Origin: Peterkaempfera bronchialis
Lineage (GTDB): Bacteria > Actinomycetota > Actinomycetes > Streptomycetales > Streptomycetaceae
Direction of reading: 5' to 3'
Assembly: GCF_003258605.2 (NCBI RefSeq)
Contig: NZ_CP031264.1
Location: forward strand, 3,782,001 to 3,846,000
Length of the DNA stretch: 64,000 bases
Shown here: positions 24,866 through 34,274 of the stretch, piece by piece
Numbering within the stretch: position 1 is the first letter of the stretch
How the letters are laid out: every line of letters starts with the position of its first letter
Translations under genes and position numbers: made by a program
Notes under the pieces: model-generated
Databases searched by the model: none
Told to the model about the DNA's origin: nothing
What the model saw: the letters and a program-made list of their open reading frames with translations, nothing else

Positions 24866-26392
24866 TCAGCGGGTGCAGAGCCAGCGGGCCAAGGTGCCGG
24901 TGCCGTAACCGGTGGCGCCGGCGTTGTAGTAGCCGTCGATCCTCGGAGACCAGGCCGGTTCCGTGATCTCCAGGTGGGCCCAGGCGCCCGGCGGGGCGAA
25001 GCGGCGCAGAAAGGCGGCGGCCGTGGCTCCGTCGCCGCTGGGCGGGCCGGCCGCTCGGAGGTTGGCGAAGGGCGCCAGAAGCTCGTCGTCGTACTCGTCG
25101 ACCAGGGGCAGCCGCCACAGCAGCTCCCCGGCCTGGTACCCGGCTGCGGTGAGGTCGGCCGCGAGTCCGTCGTCGGTACTCCAGAGTCCGGCGGCCTTCG
25201 GGCCGAGCGCGGCGGCCACGGGCAGGCCGAGCGCGGAGACGCCGACGGTGCGGTGGGCGCCCAGCCGCGCGGCCAGGTGCAGTGCGTCGGCGAGCATCAG
25301 GCGTCCATGCGCGTCCTCGTGGTTCAACTCGACGGTCGCGCCGGAGGCGGTTGTCACAAGGTCCCCGACCCGCAGGGCGCCCGGCCCTGCGGCCTTCGCC
25401 ACGGCGGGGATGAGCAGCTGCACCTCCGACCGGCCGCCGACCGCTGCCAGGGCGGTCGCAGCGCCGAGTACCGCGCCGGCGCCCGCCATGAACTTCTTCG
25501 CTCCCTGGACCGCGCCGCCCGAGCGGAGCACGCCCCGGTCGTCGTAGGTGAGGCCGAGGCCGATCACCGCGACGGGCGGGCCGACCGGCGCGGCCGGGCG
25601 GTAGTGGAGCCGGATGAGGCGGGCCGGATCGGCGCCGCCGGCCGCCGCCGCGCAGAAGCCGGTCAGCCGTTGCTTGCGGCACTCGGCCTCGTCCCACACC
25701 TCGACGGAGAGACGGCTGCCCGGCGTGGCGAGCCCGACCGCCTCCTCGGCGAGCCGCTGGGGCGTGATCAGGTTGGCCGGAGCGGCGACGAGTTCGCGGG
25801 CCAGCACCACGGCGTGGGTGAACGCCTCGGCCCGGCTGAGCATCCGGCCGGTGTCGGCGGCGCCAAGCAGCTCGACCGACTCCGGCTCCTGCGGCAGGTC
25901 GGAGCCGTAGTCCGCGCGGAACCGGTCCGGCAGTACATTCCACCGTCCGCAGTGGACGGCCAGGCTGAGCCCCTCCGCGAGGTGTTCGACGAGGTCGAGA
26001 CCGGGCCCGCCGGGGCCACCGCCGTCGGGCCCGGGGACGCGCCACGACGGCAGGGCCACGGCGACCCGCCGGTTCGGCCCGCTGGTCAGCGTGCGGGCCA
26101 CCGCAGCCCCGGCCCGCCGCGCGGTGTGCGGCGTCACCTGCTGCGCCCTGCCCAGGCCGAACAGCACCAGCCGCTCGCACCGGCCGGGCAGCCCCGGACC
26201 GGCGACCAGCTCGTCCCGGGCACCGCTGAAGGAGCCGTGGGCCAGGAGCCGGGCCACCGCGTCCCGAAGCGGCGCGTCGGCGCCGCGCGGCCACGACAGC
26301 CCGGACGGGACGTCGTCGCCGGCGAACACGCCGAGCGCAAGGACCTCGCCCGACCACCGGTCCGGTGTGAGCGCGGACGTCGTCAGCTTCAC
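24866..26392 (-). CDS. M17 leucyl-aminopeptidase homologue with degenerate metal site
   Basis: This 508-aa protein has the two-domain length of PepA, and the catalytic domain is clear (LGLPVAAALGPKA, NLITPQRLAEEA). Key motifs are altered. GKGxTFDSGG reads GLGLTYDDRG (metal Lys to Leu). MKxDMGG reads KKFMAGAG (metal Asp to Phe). NTDAEGRL reads HEDAHGRL (metal Glu to His, catalytic Arg kept). A two-zinc peptidase is therefore unlikely. It may be a repurposed binding or acyl-transfer protein, or a target decoy for self-resistance. It lies between the carbamoyltransferase and PaiB genes in the same operon. Confidence 0.83.
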   Translation of the reverse strand: MKLTTSALTPDRWSGEVLALGVFAGDDVPSGLSWPRGADAPLRDAVARLLAHGSFSGARDELVAGPGLPGRCERLVLFGLGRAQQVTPHTARRAGAAVARTLTSGPNRRVAVALPSWRVPGPDGGGPGGPGLDLVEHLAEGLSLAVHCGRWNVLPDRFRADYGSDLPQEPESVELLGAADTGRMLSRAEAFTHAVVLARELVAAPANLITPQRLAEEAVGLATPGSRLSVEVWDEAECRKQRLTGFCAAAAGGADPARLIRLHYRPAAPVGPPVAVIGLGLTYDDRGVLRSGGAVQGAKKFMAGAGAVLGAATALAAVGGRSEVQLLIPAVAKAAGPGALRVGDLVTTASGATVELNHEDAHGRLMLADALHLAARLGAHRTVGVSALGLPVAAALGPKAAGLWSTDDGLAADLTAAGYQAGELLWRLPLVDEYDDELLAPFANLRAAGPPSGDGATAAAFLRRFAPPGAWAHLEITEPAWSPRIDGYYNAGATGYGTGTLARWLCTR

Positions 26393-26442
26393 CAGGTCTC
26401 CTTCATCAGGTCTCCGGTTCTTCAGGGTGCCGGATCCGGGGC

Positions 26443-28392
26443 TCAGGCGCGGGTGATGCGCAGGCCGCCCATGTACAGCGCGTCGAGCTCGGTCTTCAGA
26501 AAGAGGTCAAGCGCCTCCTCGGGCAGCTCGACGATCGGCTCCCCCGGGCCGTTGAGCGAGGTGTTCATCACCACGGGTACACCGGTCCTGCGGTGGAAGG
26601 CGGAGATCGCCGCGTGGTAGCCGCCCGAGGACGCGTCCACCGTCTGTATCCGCGCGGTGCCGTCCACATGGGTCACCGCAGGGATCTCCGTGCGCCGGAC
26701 CGTCGCGTTGAAGAGCATGTACGGCGACGGCAGTGGGGTGTCGCGGAACCACTCGGCGGCATGTTCGGCGAGGACGGCGGGGGCGAACGGGCGCCAGTGC
26801 TCACGGCTCTTGATCCGGTTCACCCGAGGCCAGTTACCGGCGTCCCGTGGGTCGGCCATGATCGAGCGGTGCCCGAGCGCACGCGGGCCCGCCTCGCTGC
26901 CGCCCTCGAACCAGGCGACCACCAGGTTCGCGGCGAGGTCGTCGGCGGCCCGCTCCGCCATCTGGTCGACCCCGCCGAGGTCCTCCACATGGATGCGGTC
27001 GCCCACCGCGGCGACCGCCCGCTCGACGTCTCCGTGCGTCGGGGCGCAGCCGAGGTACGGGGACGGGAAGCGGCCCCCGTCCGACGGCTCCGGCAGCGGG
27101 TTGCCGAGGATCGAGTGGTGGACCGCGAGCGCCGCTCCGATGGCGATGCCGCCGTCGTCGCAGGCCGGTTCCACGAAGACTCGCCGAAACGGTCCCTGCT
27201 GGGCGATGTGGCTGTTGGAGGGGCAGTTGAGTGCGGTGCCGCCGGAGAGGCAGAGCGCGGGCACGTCCATCCCGGCGGCCCCCAGGGAGGCGTGCAGCGC
27301 CCGTACGGCCTCCATGCGCACCTCCTCGAAGAGCTTCTGGGTGCTGGCGGCGATGTCGGCGTTGATCGGCGCCGTCGCCTGCTCGGGATTGCCGTACGGG
27401 GTGAGGTCGTAGCCCATCCGCTCGGCTTCCCGGCGGCAGTGCCGCAGCCATGCGGTGGCGATGTCCGCCGGGAAGCGCCCGCGCAGGTCGGCGTGGTTGC
27501 CCACGAACCGCGACGAGTGGAAGCGGGGACGGCCGTAGGCGGCCAGGCCCATCAGCTTGCCGGCCGGGCCCACCACACCCAAGCCCAGCGCAGCGCCGAC
27601 GCGGTCGTACAGACCGCCCAGACCCAGGTGGTGTGGGCTGAGCGGGTACAGTGCCTGCTCCCGGCCCAGGTAGTACATCCCGCTGTGGTAGCTCTCGCCC
27701 TCCGCATAGCCGTCGTGGGTGAGCACCGCCGCCTGCCGGAAGCCGGAGCCGTAGTAGACGCTCCCCGCGTGGGCGAGGTGGTGGTGCACCGCGTAACCGG
27801 GGATGGCGACCCCGGCCAGCGTCACCCGGACCGGCAGGTGGAAGCCGAACCTGAACCGCTCCTCGACCCGGGCGGGCGCGGCTGCCAACTCGGCCAGACC
27901 ACGGCCCTCGTCCCACTGCGGTGTGGTCGTGAAGTCGTCGATCCAGGGCGTGGCGGAGATGTCCGCCCGCTCGACGGAGCCGTACTCCGGGTAGAGCCGG
28001 GCGTAGGAGCGGCCCAGCCAGGTGGCGGCCAGGTCGGGGTCGTAGAGGAAGTCCAGCAGCGTCCCGCCGCCGCGCCGTGCGGCGGCGTCCAGCTCCTCCT
28101 CCAGCAGGGTGCACGGGCGGCCGAAGTCGTCGGTTGCCGGGTACGCGACGGAGAGCGCCGCCGGGTCGTCGACGATGAGCTCCACATTCTGGGTGGAGCA
28201 GACCGCCACCGCGTCGAGGTCCGAGGCGGGGATGCCGGCCACGTCCAGGGCCCGCCGGACGGTCGCCACGTCGAGCGTCGCGGCGTGCTTGACCCGGGTG
28301 TGCCGCTCGCGCAGCACATATGAGGCGATGACACCGTCACGCACGACCGCCGCAGCGGCGTCGTGACCGAAGTGAAGGCCGAGGACGATCAT
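26443..28392 (-). CDS. O-carbamoyltransferase (NodU/CmcH/TobZ family)
   Basis: This 649-aa enzyme transfers a carbamoyl group from carbamoyl phosphate via carbamoyl-adenylate to a hydroxyl. The N-terminal Kae1-like domain starts LGLHFGHDAAAAVV and has the metal-binding HHHLAHAGSVYYGSGF (about 203-218). The AMP-site region is LCLSGGTALNCPSN (about 382-395). The C-terminal YrdC-like domain includes WFEGGSEAGPRALGHRSI and VNRIKSREHWRPFAP. All look intact. It implies a carbamate ester in the cluster product, installed on a carrier-bound or released alcohol. It lies 85 nt downstream of the acyl-CoA dehydrogenase. Confidence 0.94.
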   Translation of the reverse strand: MIVLGLHFGHDAAAAVVRDGVIASYVLRERHTRVKHAATLDVATVRRALDVAGIPASDLDAVAVCSTQNVELIVDDPAALSVAYPATDDFGRPCTLLEEELDAAARRGGGTLLDFLYDPDLAATWLGRSYARLYPEYGSVERADISATPWIDDFTTTPQWDEGRGLAELAAAPARVEERFRFGFHLPVRVTLAGVAIPGYAVHHHLAHAGSVYYGSGFRQAAVLTHDGYAEGESYHSGMYYLGREQALYPLSPHHLGLGGLYDRVGAALGLGVVGPAGKLMGLAAYGRPRFHSSRFVGNHADLRGRFPADIATAWLRHCRREAERMGYDLTPYGNPEQATAPINADIAASTQKLFEEVRMEAVRALHASLGAAGMDVPALCLSGGTALNCPSNSHIAQQGPFRRVFVEPACDDGGIAIGAALAVHHSILGNPLPEPSDGGRFPSPYLGCAPTHGDVERAVAAVGDRIHVEDLGGVDQMAERAADDLAANLVVAWFEGGSEAGPRALGHRSIMADPRDAGNWPRVNRIKSREHWRPFAPAVLAEHAAEWFRDTPLPSPYMLFNATVRRTEIPAVTHVDGTARIQTVDASSGGYHAAISAFHRRTGVPVVMNTSLNGPGEPIVELPEEALDLFLKTELDALYMGGLRITRA

Positions 28393-28477
28393 CGAGTCTC
28401 CTGGTGCTGCGTCCGGAAGGGGTCATCGGTGCGTCGGGTCGGTGCATCGGCAGGGGAGGTGCTGGAGGGCGTGAGGG

Positions 28478-29596
28478 TCACATCAGCGTGAGCCCGCCGC
28501 CGCCGAGCCAGGTGTCCAGCCGTTCCCGTACCGAGATCTCGGCCGGCGGGTGGAAGGCCAGGCCACGGCTGGCGCCGAGGGCGTCGAGCCCCTCGCTCCC
28601 GGTCACAAAGGGCATCCCGCCGGCGAGTTCGAGGGCGCGGTCGGTGGCCTCGGCGATGGCGCGCTGGGCTGTGTAGCGGACCAGCAGCGCGCGCCCGAGC
28701 AGGTCGTCGTCGCACCGGCCGTCGTCCACCTCACGGGCCGTGCACTCCAGCGCCGCACCGGCCGTCTCCAGCGGGGCCAGCGCCGCCACCCGGTCGCCCG
28801 GGGTACCGCGCTTGCCGCTGAGCACCCGCTCCACCTGGCCGATGGCGACCCCCAGGTAGGCGGCGGTGATGAGCAGTTGGAACCAGAGGAGGTTGGAGAC
28901 GAACCGCCCGGAGGACAGCGCAGCGTCGCCCAGCGGGATGATCATGGAGTTCGGGACGTGCACGCGGTCCAGCTCCACCGCATCGGTCTCGGCGGCGCGC
29001 AGCACCCGGTTACGCCAGAACGGCTGCCGCCGCAGCCCGGCAGCCGTCGCCGGGATCATCAGGATGAGCAGCTGGCCCTCGTAGGCGGTCCCGGCGGGCG
29101 CGATCGCGGACATGGACAGCAGGCCCATCGAACCGGTCAGCGAGCAGGGCCGCTTGGACCCCGACACGGTCACACCGCCGTCGGCCGCGCAGACCTCGAT
29201 GCCCGGCGTGAACAGGTTCCGGCCGACCTGGCCCTCCGCGCCGCAGGACGCGACGAGGTGGCGGGCCGTCACCACCTCGCGCAGGATGTCCGCGGCCTCC
29301 GCGCCCAGCGCACTGGCCAGCCAGGCGACCTTGTAGTGGTGCATGGTCGACGCGACGGCGAGTGAGGGCGCCCGGCTGCCGATCGCCTGCTGGAGCCGCA
29401 CCCCGTCCCGGCAGCCCAGACCGGCGCCGCCCATGGCGGTCGGGATCAGCAGATTGCCGCCGCCTGCCCGGCGGAAGGCCCCGAGCACCCCGCTGTCCGG
29501 GTCCTCCGCCGCCGCGACGCCCAACCGCGCCAGCCGCTCGTCGAAGCCGGGCAGGCAGCGTTCGAGCAGGGCGCGCTCGGCACCGAGCAGGGTCAT
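28478..29596 (-). CDS. Acyl-CoA dehydrogenase-like flavoenzyme (left arm)
   Basis: The 372-aa protein starts at ATG 29596, overlapping the NRPS stop as ATGA. Acyl-CoA dehydrogenase features are LLIPTAMGGAGLG, the FAD-site stretch HLVASCGAEGQ, SGSKRPCSLTG and a helical C-terminal domain. The C-terminus has the unusual LAFHPPAE motif where the usual enzymes have an EGTSE-like end. A close paralogue with the same TMHHYK, KRPCSL and AFHPP motifs lies at the right edge (63004). Coupling to a cysteine-specific Cy-A-T-TE suggests oxidation of a carrier-bound aminoacyl or thiazoline intermediate rather than a fatty acyl-CoA. Confidence 0.88.
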   Translation of the reverse strand: MTLLGAERALLERCLPGFDERLARLGVAAAEDPDSGVLGAFRRAGGGNLLIPTAMGGAGLGCRDGVRLQQAIGSRAPSLAVASTMHHYKVAWLASALGAEAADILREVVTARHLVASCGAEGQVGRNLFTPGIEVCAADGGVTVSGSKRPCSLTGSMGLLSMSAIAPAGTAYEGQLLILMIPATAAGLRRQPFWRNRVLRAAETDAVELDRVHVPNSMIIPLGDAALSSGRFVSNLLWFQLLITAAYLGVAIGQVERVLSGKRGTPGDRVAALAPLETAGAALECTAREVDDGRCDDDLLGRALLVRYTAQRAIAEATDRALELAGGMPFVTGSEGLDALGASRGLAFHPPAEISVRERLDTWLGGGGLTLM

Positions 29597-32500
29597 CCGC
29601 GCGCTCCTTGCACCTGGAAGGGAAGACCGGCGCTGCCGACGGCGGCGGTCTGCTCGACCACCTCGGCGATCCGGTCGGCCAGCCGCACCGCGCCCGCGCC
29701 CCGGACGACCGAGAAGTGGTCCTCGGCCACCGTCCGCACCGTGAGCGGCAGCGCGGTGGGCCGCGCGGTCGGAAGCGCCCTGTCGAGCGGCATCAGGGCG
29801 GGGAAGGCGTCGTGCCGGGTGCCTTCGGCCCGGATCAGCAGCCAGGGCGGGGCGGGCCGCTCGGCCGGCAGCGCGGCCTGCCAGCCGACCGGTACATGGC
29901 GCTCCAGGATTTCGGAGTTGTCGCGGTAGAGGGTGAAGAGCCGCAGCAGCTCGGCCGGTTCGACCGGGCCGTCCAGCAACCCGGCGGCCACCAGGGCGTC
30001 GTGGGCGGCGAGCAGCCGCTCGTCGTCGGTCGCGCCCGGGGCCCCGGCGGGAAGCCGTTCGGCGAGGTCGCCGCGCCCGGTCAGGTCGCCGAAGAAGCCG
30101 GCCAGCCGGACGGAGAGGTCGGGCGCGCATGCGTCGGGACGGCCGACAAACGCATCGACGGTGGTCAGGGAGGTCACCGTCCGGCCCGCACGCTCCAGGA
30201 GCACCGCCGTGTGCAGGGCCACCGCGCCGCCCATCGACCAGCCCGCCAGGTGCAGCGGGCCCGTGGGCAGCGCCCCGAGGAGGGCGCGGGCGTAGTCGCG
30301 TGCCATGGCGTCGACACTGTTCGCGGGGTTGCTCCGGCCGGTCGGCCCGGCGGCCCGCAGCCCGTGCAGCGAGACCAGCGCCGCTGTGCTGCTCCGGGCC
30401 TGTACGGCGGAGACGATCGGCTGGTAGCACAGCACATCGCCGCCGATCGGATGCACAAACACCACATGCTGCGCTCCGTCGCCGCCCAGTCCGACCAGCG
30501 GCCCCGGGCCGTCCCCGGACGCCGTTCCGGCGTCACAGCCGAGCAGTGCCGCCTGGTCGCGGACCGTCCTGCTGGCGAAGAGCGAGGCGAGCGGCAGCCG
30601 CCTGCCGAAGACCGTCTCGATCCGGCGGAAGAGCCGCACCGCGCCCAGCGAGTTGCCGCCGAGGGCGAAGAAGTCGTCGGTGACATCGCACACGGCCGGG
30701 CCGAGCAGTTCCCGCCAGAGGTCGAGCAGGCGGGCCTCCGTCCTGGTTGCCGGGCCGCGCCGGTGCCCCTCGGCCGGGCCGCCGGGGTCCGGCCGGTCGG
30801 ACCCCGGCGCGGTCCGTACGGCGTCGGCCAGCCGGTCGAGCAGCGCCTTGCGGTCCACCTTGCCATTGCCGCTCAGGGGCAGTTTGGGAAGGTCAAGTAC
30901 GAGCGAGGGCACCATGTACGGCGGCAGTGCGCGGCCGAGCGCGGCCCGTACCGCCTCGCTGTCAGGCTTGGCCTCGCCGTCGGGCCCGGCCGTGCCACCC
31001 GGCCCGAGGTCGGCCCACTCGGGGCGGTCCCGGACGGTGAATGCGGCGAGGAACGGTTCACCGCGTGAGGTGTCCACCAGGGCGACCGCCGAGCAGATGC
31101 CGGGCAGCCTGGTCAACTGGGCCTCGATCTCGCCCAGTTCGACCCGGTAGCCATTGATCTTCACCTGCTGGTCGGCGCGGCCCAGGAACTCCAGGACGCC
31201 GCCGGGCCGGTAGCGGGCGCGGTCGCCGGTGCGGTACAGCCGCTCGCCGGTGCGGGGGTGGTGGAGGAAGGCGGCGGCGGTGCGCTCCGGCTCTTCGAGG
31301 TAGCCCGAGGCCAGCCCGGCGCCGCCGATGTAGAGGTCGCCGGGCACCCAGGTCGGGCTGTCGGCCTGACCCCGGTCCAGGACGTGCATCGTCTGGTTCG
31401 CCAGCGGGGTCCCGTAGGGGACGCTCTGCCAGCCGGTCGGCAGGTCGGCGGCGGGGAAGATGTTGGACCAGATCGACGCCTCGGTGGCCCCGCCCATCAC
31501 CACGACCTCGGCACCGGGGCAGGCGTCGGCCAGCCGGTCCAGCAGCGGCAGGGGCACCCAGTCGCCGCTGAGCATGACCAGGCGCAGCGAGGAGAGCAGC
31601 TCGCGGGCCCGGTCGCCGAGGTACTCCAGGGTAAGCAGCAGCAGGGCCGGTACCGAGTTCCACACGGTCGCGCCGTGCCGGTGCACGTACTCCGCCCAGG
31701 TCTGCGGGTCCGGTACGGGGCTGTCCGGCGGGCAGACCACCGAGCCCCCGCAGCCGAGCAGCGCGAACTGGTCGAAGACCGACAGGTCGAAGGCGAGCGA
31801 GGAGACGGCGAAGACCTTGTCGCGGTCGCTCAGGGCGAAGCGCGAGGTGAGGTCCTGAAGCGTGTTGACCACCGCCCGGTGGGTGATGGCCACGCCCTTG
31901 GGGTCGCCGGTCGAGCCGGAGGTGTAGATGACATAGGCCGTGCGGTCGGGGGAACCACCGGGCGCTTCGCGGCCGGGGTGCCGCCGCGCGGGACCGCCCG
32001 GGGGGACCGGGCCGTCGTTGACGGGGATGACGCGCACCTCTTCGGGGAGGCATGCGTCCAGCTCCGGCCAGGAGTCGCCGACCAGCGCGCGGGCGCCGCT
32101 GTGCCGTAGGACGGCGCTCACCCGCGCTGCGGGCCAGCCCGGGTCGATCGGCACATAGGCGCCGCCGGCGCGCAGCACTCCCAGCACGGCGACCGACTGT
32201 GCGCGGCCTCGCGGCACCCGGATGCCGACCAGGCGGGGCCCGCCGGGGTCGTCGCCGACGCCCAGCGTGCGCAGCCGGAGCGCGAGTGCTGCGGAGGCCG
32301 CCTCCAGTCCGGCCCGGCTCAGGGTGCCTGCGGCGTCGTGCACGGCCGGCGCGTCCGGTGCCGCGCCGCAGGACGCCACCGCAGAGGAGTGCAGGGTGCC
32401 GGAGGGCAGCGGCGTACCGGTGTCATTGGCCCGCAGCCGGTCGGCCAGCTGGGCGGCGGGCAGCGCCGGCGGCCCGGGCCTGGACCACTCCTCCTGGGCG

Positions 32501-34116
32501 TCGGCCAGGGCGCGCAGCCTCGCCTGGTGGTAGTCGGCCAGTTCCTCGACCAGGCGCGGCGGATAAGCGTCCTCGGCGTAGTCGAAGTTGCAGACCAGCT
32601 CCCCGGCCTCCTCGTAGACCTGGTGGTCGAGCAGGATCTGCGGGGTGCTGATGGAACTGTGTACAAGCGCGGCGCCCGGCAGCGGCAGCAGAAAGCCGCC
32701 CGGGGCCCCGTCGACCAGGTCCAGCCCGCTGGTGAAGACCACCGGCGCCGGGCTGCCGGTGCCCGCCCTGAGACCTTGCAGGATGCGGCTCACCTCGACG
32801 CCGGAGACCTCCAGCTCGGCCAGATCGGCGTAGAGCCCGCGTTGCACGAGGCGGCACCGGTCGGTGAAGGCCGCCTCTGGCTGCGACGGGCCGTAGCCGA
32901 CCAGCACGGTGGTGCTGGCGTTGCCCCAGACCCGGGCGATGTCCGGGTGGCTGCCGGGGCGGTGCGCGGCCAGGACGGTCAGTACCCCGGCGGCTCCGTC
33001 GGACCAGCGGTGCAGCGACTCGACGAAGAGCCCGAACAGCGCGCTGCCGGCGGGCAGGCCGGCGGTTGCTGCATGCGCCCGCAGGCGTGCCCATGAGGCG
33101 GGGTCGAGGCGGGTGGAGAGGCGTCGCAGCGCGCTGCCCCGGGGCGGCTCGGGCTCGGCTGGGCTGTCGGCGGGCGGCTGCGGCGGGAGTAAGGGTTCGG
33201 CGGCCGGCACGGGGACGGGCGGTTGCGGCGCGGAGGGCAGTACGGCGGAGGGCAGCGCTGGGGCGGGCGGCAGTTCGACGGCCCGCCGCTCCCAGTAGCG
33301 CCGGGCAGAGCGGTGCGCACCGGCGGCTCGCCGCTCCTCAAGCCCCCGGACGTAGTCTCGGAAGGAGAGCACCACGGTCTGCGGGAGGTAGTCCGGATCG
33401 GCGCAACATCGGGCCAGTTCGGTGAAGAACAGCTGGGTCGTGACGCCGTCGAAGGCGATCAGCCGCAGGGCGATCTGGAGCCGGGCCGTGCCGTCGGGCA
33501 GCAGGACGAGGCGGACCAGGAAAGGGCGCCCCTCGGCGTACGGGGGCAGATCCTCGGCGAGGCGTTCACGCAGCAACAGCAGTTCCCGCTCGGCCGGCCC
33601 GCCGGGCAGCGCCGTCAGGTCACGCCGGTCGACCATGCGTGGCTCGGGCCCGTCGTGGACCGGCCGGATCTGCTGGGTGCCGTCGGCGGAGACGGCCAGC
33701 CGCAGCGCCCCGTGCGCCCGGCGCAGCAGGCTGAGGGCGGTCTGCAGCGCGTCCGGGTCCGGCAGCGCCTCGGCCGGGAAGGCGTACTCGTGTACGAACA
33801 CCGCAGGCGCCGAGTGGTCGTAGAACTCCTGCTCGCCGATCAGATACGCCTGCTGGAGGTCGGTCAGTGGGAAGGGGGCGTGCGCGGACTCGGGGGACGC
33901 GGTGAAGTGCCAGCCGTCCTCGGCGCGCTGCGCCTCCTGCCGCAGAAGCGCGATGAGGTCCTCGCGGCAGGCGCGGACCTCCCTGCGCAGTTCCTCGGTG
34001 AGGGCTCCGGGCGGGGCTGAATAGCGAAGTGCCCCGTCCTCCAGGTGGAGGACGAGTCCGGCGGCGTGCAGCCTGTCTCGAATATCGGCTGCTGCGGAGA
34101 GAGGAGAGCCCGGCAT
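29593..34116 (-). CDS. NRPS: TubC-Cy-A(Cys)-T-TE (left arm)
   Basis: The enzyme is 1507 aa. Residues about 1-60 are a TubC-type docking domain. About 75-490 are cyclization-like (LTDLQQAYLIGEQE), with the DxxxxDxxS motif degenerated to RLIAFDGVTT. The A domain is about 570-1080 (YTSGSTGDPKG, FDLSVFD, YRTGDRARY, NGKVDRK). The specificity positions read D-L-F-N-M-S-M-I-W-K, almost identical to cysteine codes of yersiniabactin synthetase. The T domain has LGGNS (Ser at about 1155). The TE has GWSMGG (Ser about 1293) and EDHFSVV. It should load Cys and release a short product. The docking domain implies a separate upstream donor, perhaps the free ACP or the PKS. The gene is preceded by GGGAGAAAG. 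Confidence 0.93.
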   Translation of the reverse strand: MPGSPLSAAADIRDRLHAAGLVLHLEDGALRYSAPPGALTEELRREVRACREDLIALLRQEAQRAEDGWHFTASPESAHAPFPLTDLQQAYLIGEQEFYDHSAPAVFVHEYAFPAEALPDPDALQTALSLLRRAHGALRLAVSADGTQQIRPVHDGPEPRMVDRRDLTALPGGPAERELLLLRERLAEDLPPYAEGRPFLVRLVLLPDGTARLQIALRLIAFDGVTTQLFFTELARCCADPDYLPQTVVLSFRDYVRGLEERRAAGAHRSARRYWERRAVELPPAPALPSAVLPSAPQPPVPVPAAEPLLPPQPPADSPAEPEPPRGSALRRLSTRLDPASWARLRAHAATAGLPAGSALFGLFVESLHRWSDGAAGVLTVLAAHRPGSHPDIARVWGNASTTVLVGYGPSQPEAAFTDRCRLVQRGLYADLAELEVSGVEVSRILQGLRAGTGSPAPVVFTSGLDLVDGAPGGFLLPLPGAALVHSSISTPQILLDHQVYEEAGELVCNFDYAEDAYPPRLVEELADYHQARLRALADAQEEWSRPGPPALPAAQLADRLRANDTGTPLPSGTLHSSAVASCGAAPDAPAVHDAAGTLSRAGLEAASAALALRLRTLGVGDDPGGPRLVGIRVPRGRAQSVAVLGVLRAGGAYVPIDPGWPAARVSAVLRHSGARALVGDSWPELDACLPEEVRVIPVNDGPVPPGGPARRHPGREAPGGSPDRTAYVIYTSGSTGDPKGVAITHRAVVNTLQDLTSRFALSDRDKVFAVSSLAFDLSVFDQFALLGCGGSVVCPPDSPVPDPQTWAEYVHRHGATVWNSVPALLLLTLEYLGDRARELLSSLRLVMLSGDWVPLPLLDRLADACPGAEVVVMGGATEASIWSNIFPAADLPTGWQSVPYGTPLANQTMHVLDRGQADSPTWVPGDLYIGGAGLASGYLEEPERTAAAFLHHPRTGERLYRTGDRARYRPGGVLEFLGRADQQVKINGYRVELGEIEAQLTRLPGICSAVALVDTSRGEPFLAAFTVRDRPEWADLGPGGTAGPDGEAKPDSEAVRAALGRALPPYMVPSLVLDLPKLPLSGNGKVDRKALLDRLADAVRTAPGSDRPDPGGPAEGHRRGPATRTEARLLDLWRELLGPAVCDVTDDFFALGGNSLGAVRLFRRIETVFGRRLPLASLFASRTVRDQAALLGCDAGTASGDGPGPLVGLGGDGAQHVVFVHPIGGDVLCYQPIVSAVQARSSTAALVSLHGLRAAGPTGRSNPANSVDAMARDYARALLGALPTGPLHLAGWSMGGAVALHTAVLLERAGRTVTSLTTVDAFVGRPDACAPDLSVRLAGFFGDLTGRGDLAERLPAGAPGATDDERLLAAHDALVAAGLLDGPVEPAELLRLFTLYRDNSEILERHVPVGWQAALPAERPAPPWLLIRAEGTRHDAFPALMPLDRALPTARPTALPLTVRTVAEDHFSVVRGAGAVRLADRIAEVVEQTAAVGSAGLPFQVQGARG

Positions 34117-34173
34117 AGATCTTTCTCCCTAAACCGTCGAGGGAACGGTGGAATACTGCTGGCCCGCTGGGTT

Positions 34174-34207
34174 CCTGTACAGGATCGTTGGCCGTCCGCC
34201 TGCGGAC
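34174..34207. promoter_or_regulatory. Two dyads in the divergent NRPS/GNAT intergenic region
   Basis: CCTGTACAGG (34174-34183) is a perfect 10-bp palindrome. GTCCGC-CT-GCGGAC (34194-34207) is a second perfect inverted repeat. Both lie in the 158 nt between the NRPS start (34116) and the acetyltransferase start (34275). TAGCAT at 34262-34267 is a likely -10 box for the latter. Confidence 0.5.
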
Positions 34208-34274
34208 ATGTCCACTTCCGGTATGGCCGGAGTAGGCCCCCGGGCACCCGGCTGTTGGTGCTAGCATCTCGAAC

